Below, one piece after another: positions 62,001 through 64,000 of a stretch of DNA of 64,000 nt (the first letter of the stretch is position 1; each line of letters starts with the position of its first letter). Under the pieces are notes generated by a model. The model saw only the letters and a list, made by a program, of their open reading frames with translations, ran no database searches and was not told the DNA's origin. Source of the DNA: Haliclystus octoradiatus (taxonomy: Eukaryota > Cnidaria > Staurozoa > Stauromedusae > Haliclystidae); assembly GCA_916610825.1 (NCBI GenBank), contig OU744453.1, forward strand, positions 7,043,845-7,107,844, written 5' to 3'. Position numbers and translations under genes: made by a program.

Positions 62001-63466
62001 CATTATTATTCAAATAATACAATTGTTTAGGTAAACATTGTCCCTTAAATCATTCTTAAACAACTAAAACATCCTCAATCACAAGATATCAAGAAGCAAA
62101 TCAAGACAAATAATTTACATAGCAAATCAATGAGCTATTGAAGTGAATAACAAAATCTAATAAAATTAAATCGAATCATGATACTTACCGTTTTGATTGC
62201 TTTCCAAATCGTACTTCTTCACGCAAAAGTGCAAAATGTGGTTCATGACATGAAAGTCCAAGCATCAACTAAAAGCATAAAAGCATGAAGAATTTGATAT
62301 CATTAATCTATTGAAGAAACCCTGTTATAAATGCCATTTTAGAGTGCTAAACGTATTGGTACAGTATTTAAATAAATATTACACTGTTAGTGTCAATTAT
62401 TGGCTAATTTTGAAGGATAGAAGACTTTTGAATGTTAGCAGTTAGTTCATCGGGAAAATGACAATGCAAAAACCTGAGCGATAACTGCATTTAATTTATT
62501 TCGCACTCATTCTAACTGATTCAAAGATGGTTTACCTCGAATCAGGAGTTTTGTAGTGCATAGTTTATAAACTTTATCTAACTTTTCATTCTATACTTAT
62601 ATGAATGGTATTTTACATTTTAAGAATAACCTACCAGATCAGCATCAAGGCCATAAAGACAATGTCGCATATTATGATTATAGCCTTCTTGTGATTTCTG
62701 ATGCCGAATAAAATCCATAATTTTGTGTTCACCTTCACCAGGAACCTAAAAAAAATGGTAACAAAAATGAAAGATTGGATAACAAAGGCTTATTTTGGGG
62801 TTGAGTAGAGTACTAGCGCTCAGTTCAGGTAAGCGTCCGCAAGCCAAGATCCGCGCACAAGGAGTCAAATGTAGTGCAAGGAAATTTTCTACCCCAATCT
62901 CCAGATGGTTTCTCCTTGTGCTTTACTAAGATACAACCTGAGTCACATGAATGTTTCAGCACTTCTTAGCATGGTGATGTAGTTTTTCTTAAGTTCAAGC
63001 AAATATTTTTCTATATGAATATTTAAACTTGAGCTTTTACTGTAATATCCTTTTGTTACACTTTTTTGTCTTTTTCAGTCATCTGGTTTTGCATTTCGCT
63101 TGAGTTGGTACCTCGGGGTTTGAAATTGTCGCAGCGTTGCCACTTTCACACATCGGTTGTTATAATGTTATTGTTGTCCTCATTGTTTATATTTAATAGT
63201 GCAGAGAGTCTTTCAGAATAGTTCATTCATACTGCTATTATTATAAGCCAATCACAGCATACTACCAAAAATGTGGTAACTGGGGATAATACGAAGAAAA
63301 AGTCTGTCTGCGCGCAGCCGAACGCCTCACCAATATAAAATAAATATTACACTTACATCATGCCCTGAAAGATGAATTGTACATTGTTGCCAGAGGGGAT
63401 CTGTTGAAATTTTCATATTTACAAAATACTTGAGTTGTTCTTGTAGTCGTCCCATAAATTCAGTAC
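23027..63466 (-). CDS. XRN1: 5'-3' exoribonuclease XRN1 (pacman), lacking first exons
   Basis: Cytoplasmic processive 5'-3' exonuclease that degrades decapped mRNA. 38 exons, 5' to 3': 63357-63466, 62635-62745, 62189-62268, 61336-61423, 60265-60378, 55467-55521, 54917-54984, 54369-54467, 53100-53293, 51970-52059, 51086-51242, 50875-50994, 49682-49851, 49157-49212, 48704-48774, 48168-48263, 47434-47537, 46845-46940, 45720-45794, 44343-44430, 43680-43796, 42234-42329, 39912-40030, 38460-38514, 37393-37475, 36804-36884, 35136-35274, 34415-34468, 32711-32837, 31847-31943, 31036-31451, 29677-29729, 28661-28811, 28070-28133, 25302-25389, 25006-25116, 24256-24474, 23027-23308. Phases join throughout and give about 1,463 residues. 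Human XRN1 is about 1,700 aa, so roughly 145 N-terminal residues lie right of the window. Domain order follows the family. All introns are GT-AG except one GC-AG. Confidence 0.94.
23345..23530 (+). repeat. MITE family B copy
   Basis: CAGTGTAGCCTGTCACCGG at the left and CCGGTTCCACTG at the right, both next to TA. Inside are CTGAACTTGCACTTATCC and AAAATAGTCAATATAG, shared with copies at 36323, 47740 and 52715. It lies between XRN1 exons 23027-23308 and 24256-24474. Confidence 0.7.
23537..23690 (+). repeat. MITE family A copy
   Basis: ACAGTGAAATTTGTATATAA start, GAAATTGACCACTATAGACA inside; right end eroded. Confidence 0.7.
24825..24972 (+). repeat. hAT-like MITE (family E)
   Basis: 148 bp from CAGGGTTTGACAAAACC to CTGTCGGACCCTG. 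Flanks CACGCATT and CATACATT agree at 6 of 8 bases, a decayed 8-bp duplication. Confidence 0.7.
25567..25583. repeat. GC-only palindrome
   Basis: A G/C palindrome of 8-bp arms around one base (AGCGGCCG-C-CGGCCGCT) in otherwise AT-rich intron. Wider, weaker inverted similarity (GATCGTTGA near 25528, TCAACGATC near 25642) suggests it is the centre of a degenerate inverted-repeat element. Confidence 0.7.
25980..26155 (+). mobile_element. 3' end of an unidentified coding repeat, copy 1
   Basis: Nearly exact inverse of 29888-30062. On the + strand it reads [20 protein letters not shown] and a further 8 codons to TAA at 26064-26066, then an AT-rich 3' region with AATAAA-like signals. The shared frame and stop suggest the last codons of a transposon protein, but I do not recognise the family. 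Confidence 0.65.
26220..27996. mobile_element. 1.8-kb DNA element with about 260-bp inverted repeats
   Basis: Left arm 26220-26480 and right arm 27737-27996 are inverse copies (outermost AGTGGGAATAAACCCCC; the block GACGACAAAGTCACAAGTCG is identical in both). Flanked by ATAA at 26216-26219 and 27997-28000, a likely 4-bp duplication. The 1.25-kb interior has no credible ORF, so it is a non-autonomous or fold-back element in an XRN1 intron. Superfamily not assigned. Confidence 0.85.
28165..28347 (+). repeat. MITE family A copy
   Basis: AGTACCTGTATATAGCAGCC to ATAACAGGTTTGACTA; full length. Confidence 0.75.
29888..30062 (-). mobile_element. 3' end of an unidentified coding repeat, copy 2
   Basis: Inverse of 25980-26155. 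The - strand frame ends with [20 protein letters not shown], 8 more codons and a stop at 29976-29978. Only three codons differ in the shared coding part compared with copy 1. The frame continues upstream to a Met at 30167, but there the two copies are no longer alike. Confidence 0.65.
30204..30581 (-). mobile_element. tRNA-derived SINE, family 1, copy 2
   Basis: Inverse of the SINE at 3976-4348 over its full length, with A box (GGATTAGCTCAGATGGCAGA) and B box (GGTTCGAATCC) on the - strand. Perfect 16-bp target duplication AATGACTGGAATCATA at 30188-30203 and 30582-30597. The B box matches the RNA polymerase III consensus better than copy 1. Confidence 0.92.
30748..30963 (+). repeat. hAT-like MITE (family E)
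   Basis: CAGAGTCAGACAAAAGTAGG at the left, CTTTTGTCGGACCCTG at the right; body includes TTCGGAAGGTTAGAGCAAAT. Confidence 0.7.
32323..32682 (-). repeat. MITE family A copy split by a SINE
   Basis: Left part 32323-32430 (GATGGTCACCTGC...CAATCAACCCTGTATATAAA) and right part 32635-32682 (GATAATTTATCTACC...GTTATATACAGG) are the two pieces of one family A MITE, interrupted by a family 2 SINE. Confidence 0.8.
32431..32634 (+). mobile_element. tRNA-derived SINE, family 2, copy 1
   Basis: Head with A box TAGCTCAGTGG and B box GGTTTCGATTCC (one extra T), then TGTCGGTGCACAC and a body ending in an (ATT)n tail. It lies within a family A MITE, so it is younger than that MITE. Not a functional tRNA gene: no acceptor stem pairing is seen. 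Confidence 0.82.
33100..33764. other. XRN1: XRN1 intron stretch, nothing recognised
   Basis: No exon or clear repeat ends. The segment around 33340-33470 (AAGCTAGTAGCCTTTTTTCA...) resembles 14740-14900 and is likely an old dispersed repeat. Confidence 0.45.
33765..34275. repeat. Fold-back cluster
   Basis: At least five copies, in both orientations, of a module GGCCAAATGACTTTTTATTT followed by CGCCAACATTCATCGGATTT. The outer ends are CCTGGCCAAATGACTTTT and the inverse ending GTCATTTGGCCGGG. The whole can fold on itself in several ways. Confidence 0.85.
34531..34700 (-). mobile_element. tRNA-derived SINE, family 2, copy 2
   Basis: The - strand reads GAGGCCGCAGTTCGAT, then TGTCGGTGCACAC and TGTCCCCAAATAAACAAG, matching copy 1 at 32431-32634. 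The A-box part of the head is eroded or lost. Confidence 0.7.
36114..36550 (+). repeat. MITE family A, internally duplicated and interrupted by family B
   Basis: Starts CCTGTATATAACATCCAGC. A block of about 95 bp (GATTCAATAGAACATA...CACTATAGACAGG) is present twice. The second copy holds the family B insertion at 36323-36506. Confidence 0.78.
36323..36506 (+). mobile_element. MITE family B, inserted at TA
   Basis: 184 bp, ends CAGTGTAACCCGCTTACG and the inverse GTTTAAGCGGGATACCTG-like right end, flanked by TA (36321-36322, 36507-36508). The uninterrupted duplicate at about 36216-36226 has a single TA at the same place. pogo/Tc1-like by TA target and CAGTG tips. Confidence 0.85.
37476..38459 (-). 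other. XRN1: XRN1 GC-AG intron, no other gene seen
   Basis: Open frames at 37587-37844 and 38017-38090 region show no recognisable family features or splice context, and I do not call them genes. Confidence 0.5.
38454..38459 (-). other. XRN1: Non-canonical GC splice donor
   Basis: The exon 38460-38514 ends ...CGGGAG and is followed on the coding strand by GCAAGT. Frame and homology (KNRE joined to VLGYT at 37475) require splicing here. GCAAGT is the usual form of a minor-class GC-AG donor. Confidence 0.8.
38625..38829 (+). repeat. TIR MITE, family F, copy 2
   Basis: Tips CCTGCGTACCAGCCC and GGGCTGGTACGCAGG are perfect inverse repeats, extended by AAACCTC-type pairing. About 205 bp; a possible TA duplication lies one base outside each tip. 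Confidence 0.85.
40557..40944. repeat. Long-TIR MITE
   Basis: Left arm AGTCTGCGTTGCAGACCGCG followed by ATTCATTCACAAAAGAATAG is mirrored by a right arm ending GGTCTGTAACACAGGC, about 50 bp each with a few mismatches. The open frames at 40482-40747 run through it and are not genes. Confidence 0.75.
40965..41290. repeat. Dispersed repeat shared with 52500-52590 and 63225-63311
   Basis: GCAGACATACTTTTTCTTTG and GGTAGTATGTTGTGATTGGC recur in inverse at 63225-63311. AACAATTAGTATGCGATACT recurs near 52510. Ends not resolved. Confidence 0.5.
41456..42130 (+). mobile_element. Short deletion derivative of the DIRS element
   Basis: 41456-41835 matches the DIRS 5' terminal region (13585-13200, inverse) and 42036-42125 matches the DIRS 3' region (5400-5280, inverse), in the same relative order. 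All coding sequence is missing and only about 200 bp of unmatched sequence lies between. Orientation is opposite to the large copy. It ends about 100 bp before XRN1 exon 42234-42329. Confidence 0.78.
42625..42790 (+). repeat. MITE family A copy
   Basis: GTTATATAAAGGTGGCTCCA, ATACAGGTGGCCGCTTATAG and GAGAGGTTTGATTATAAC; diverged. Confidence 0.6.
43239..43365 (+). repeat. Two-hairpin repeat D, copy 1
   Basis: AGCAGTTAGTTCATCAGG to TTTTGTAGTGCATAG, 127 bp. Arms of the second hairpin are more diverged here than in copies 2 and 5. Confidence 0.85.
43853..44045 (+). repeat. hAT-like MITE (family E) with perfect 8-bp duplication
   Basis: 193 bp from CAGGGTCCGACAAAT to TTTGTCGGATCCTG. CATGTCTT is repeated exactly at 43845-43852 and 44046-44053. 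Confidence 0.9.
44442..44550 (+). repeat. Internally deleted MITE family A copy
   Basis: TA, CAGTGAAACCTGTATATAAC ... AGAGGTTTGACTG, TA. Only about 105 bp because the middle is missing; both ends and both TA sites are clean. Confidence 0.88.
44551..45375. other. XRN1: XRN1 intron stretch, nothing firm
   Basis: Segment 44990-45050 (GCTGAGGGAAAAAGATGAAT...CTGATCGGAGGAAATTTTT) resembles 61028-61075, so an unclassified repeat is likely. The frames at 44776-45155 are not credible genes. Confidence 0.45.
45376..45502 (+). repeat. Two-hairpin repeat D, copy 2
   Basis: AGCAGTTAGTTCATCGGGAA to GTAGTGCATAG. The second hairpin pairs CTGATTCATAGAT with ATCTTGAATCAG. Confidence 0.88.
46310..46645 (+). 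repeat. Dispersed repeat C, copy 2
   Basis: Same orientation and order as 61-400, with small indels. Ends in ATCGCCGGCCAATAATGCCCC. Confidence 0.75.
47010..47175 (+). repeat. MITE family A copy
   Basis: AGAGTGAAACCTCATATAGC, GTTGATTCAATAGAAATGCG, GAGTGACCACTATAGACAGG; right tip eroded. Confidence 0.7.
47730..47862 (+). repeat. MITE family B copy, partial
   Basis: CATTGCATTTAACTGAATTTGCACTTATTC core and right tip GGGCCTTCACACTG followed by TA; left tip not found. Confidence 0.55.
48491..48615 (+). repeat. Two-hairpin repeat D, copy 3
   Basis: ACAGTTAGTTCATCGGGAAA to TTAGTAGTGCATA. Confidence 0.85.
51526..51541. repeat. Perfect 16-bp palindrome in GTTCATGAAC-rich stretch
   Basis: ACAGTTCATGAACTGT is its own complement. 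51500-51700 holds many further GTTCATGAAC-like units in both orientations, so it is probably an old fold-back repeat. Confidence 0.7.
52127..52286 (+). repeat. hAT-like MITE (family E) with perfect 8-bp duplication
   Basis: 160 bp from TAGGGTCCAACAAAAAG to TTTTGTCTGACACTG. CCAGAGGG is repeated exactly at 52119-52126 and 52287-52294. Confidence 0.9.
52715..52875 (+). repeat. MITE family B copy
   Basis: TTGCATTTATCTGAATATGC, ACTTATCTAAAGTCGACC and GCCTGGTTGCAGATAAACGG, ending GGCTTACACTATA; left tip eroded. Confidence 0.6.
53695..53823 (+). repeat. Two-hairpin repeat D, copy 4
   Basis: AGCAGTTAGCTCATCAGGAA to GTTTTGTGGTGCA, with a 3-bp insert in AGCGATAAATAACTGC. Confidence 0.85.
55775..55935 (+). 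repeat. Very degenerate MITE family A copy
   Basis: AATTCAACAGAGGATTGTTA, GAAGTGACCACAAAAATCGG and the order of blocks recall family A; ends not identifiable. The 72-codon frame here is not a gene. Confidence 0.35.
56206..57769. other. Interior of the TIR element left of the satellite
   Basis: No coding frame recognised. Contains a duplicated 47-bp unit (57211-57299) and otherwise unique AT-rich sequence. Confidence 0.5.
57211..57299 (+). repeat. Two-copy 47-bp tandem duplication
   Basis: GAATGATGAACAAGGTGAAT and GGTGAACAAGGTGTTTGC occur twice in a row. Confidence 0.85.
57770..59560 (+). repeat. 146-bp satellite array, about 12 units
   Basis: The marker GGACTCTTGGACC (or a one-base variant) falls at 57815, 58019, 58165, 58313, 58459, 58605, 58751, 58897, 59043, 59188, 59334 and 59471. 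Most steps are 145-148 bp, with an edge unit of 204 bp and one of 137 bp. Units include TATTATACTACTGAGGGTGA and TTTTATGATGTCAGAAATGT. Open frames inside are periodic artefacts. Confidence 0.95.
60516..60661 (+). repeat. Two-copy 73-bp tandem duplication
   Basis: CCATACTTTTCGTGGGGTAT starts at 60516 and again at 60589; the units differ at a few positions. Confidence 0.9.
60662..61335. other. XRN1: XRN1 intron stretch, no gene seen
   Basis: Nothing but an unclassified repeat piece near 61028-61075, shared with 44990-45050. Confidence 0.45.
62437..62563 (+). repeat. Two-hairpin repeat D, copy 5
   Basis: AGCAGTTAGTTCATCGGGAA to TTTTGTAGTGCATAG. Close to the family consensus. Confidence 0.88.
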
Positions 63467-63779
63467 CTAAAATAATAAAACATAGCCATTCAATAAAGCA
63501 CTCAAGAATAACAATTATATTAACAATGGAATATGTTTATCCCATGGCAGATAATAAAGTGCTCCATGTCTTCATTGACAGAGCGATAAATGATAATGCT
63601 ATATGACGAAAGAGTAAAAAATACACATTTCATTGCGATCTTTAAACAGAACTATTACTCAAATTTGAGTAAAATCATTGTCTGAAGATCGCAGTCAAAT
63701 GTGTGGAAATTGAGTAACAGTAAAGAATGTGTATATTTTTCCTCTTTCACCTTATATTATTATTACTTTTATCAATAAT

Positions 63780-63870
63780 ATTAATAATAAAGTTTATTTA
63801 TATAGAGCATAGCCTATAGCCTTACATAGCACTATGTTCTAGGCGCTTTACAAGTTCACGAAATAATATA
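63780..63870 (+). repeat. AGTTTATTTATATAG...GGCGCTTTACA motif repeat
   Basis: AATAAAGTTTATTTATATAG followed by TTCTAGGCGCTTTACAAG is a motif pair often seen in dispersed repeats of marine invertebrates (from general knowledge). Ends not defined. The rest of 63467-64000 shows no XRN1 exon. Confidence 0.45.
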
Positions 63871-64000
63871 AATTTGATTACAAAAATTAAGTACAGTTTC
63901 ATATGACAATTTGCTACTATGTAGGCCTAAATATATAAAATAATTATATTGGCAAGGATTGTCTGATGAGGAAATAGAATAGGAAATGAAACGGTTGATG

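Larger units (their letters stand above)
54369..63466 (-). other. XRN1: XRN1 nuclease core (CR1), catalytic acidic residues
   Basis: The first eight exons encode most of conserved region 1. [11 protein letters not shown] (exon 62635-62745) supplies the two catalytic glutamates and YGLDADL in the same exon supplies two aspartates. [10 protein letters not shown] (exon 60265-60378) supplies a further metal-binding aspartate. LLREEVRFG (62189-62268) and the LREYLDMEF helix (61336-61423) are also typical. The earlier catalytic aspartates near the N terminus lie outside the window. Nothing visible suggests loss of activity. Confidence 0.9.

Overview
This is eukaryotic nuclear DNA from an animal. 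It is AT-rich and intron-dense, with GT-AG introns and many interspersed repeats. It carries parts of two conserved genes arranged tail to tail. On the + strand, 883-22772 holds the 3' part (13 exons) of a tandem-SH2 tyrosine phosphatase of the SHP1/SHP2 (PTPN6/PTPN11, corkscrew) family. On the - strand, 63466-23027 holds 38 exons of the 5'-3' exoribonuclease XRN1 (pacman). Both genes lose their 5' ends at the window edges: the phosphatase to the left, XRN1 to the right. Both proteins are recognisable but clearly diverged from vertebrate homologues. That fits a fast-evolving invertebrate, possibly a tunicate, but this is inference and the species is not settled.

Layout: 1-882 is phosphatase intron with a dispersed repeat and a MITE. 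883-3820 holds the end of the C-SH2 domain, the linker and the start of the PTP domain. The 10.6-kb intron 3821-14435 holds a tRNA-derived SINE and a decayed DIRS-type tyrosine-recombinase retrotransposon on the - strand (about 5140-13585), broken up by large (TAA)n and (AAAT)n arrays. 14436-22772 holds the rest of the PTP domain and a short tail with a YxN motif. Only 254 bp separate the two stop codons. XRN1 then runs from its basic C-terminal tail (23027) through the proline-rich region, an SH3-like module, the central beta-rich domains and the CR2/CR1 nuclease core (60265-63466).

No host gene other than these two was found; what can be recognised in their introns is repeats. These include TA-flanked pogo/Tc1-like MITEs (families A and B), hAT-like MITEs with 8-bp duplications, two SINE families, a 127-bp two-hairpin repeat found five times and only in XRN1 introns, several long-inverted-repeat elements, a fold-back cluster, and a deletion derivative of the DIRS element in opposite orientation at 41456-42130. 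The most unusual structure is at 56061-60075: a 4.0-kb element with about 135-bp terminal inverted repeats and TTA duplications, whose core is a 146-bp tandem satellite with dimeric higher-order structure.

The host genes are unrelated in function (phosphotyrosine signalling and mRNA decay). Exon boundaries were set by eye from splice consensus, reading-frame continuity and similarity to remembered family sequences. No search was run.
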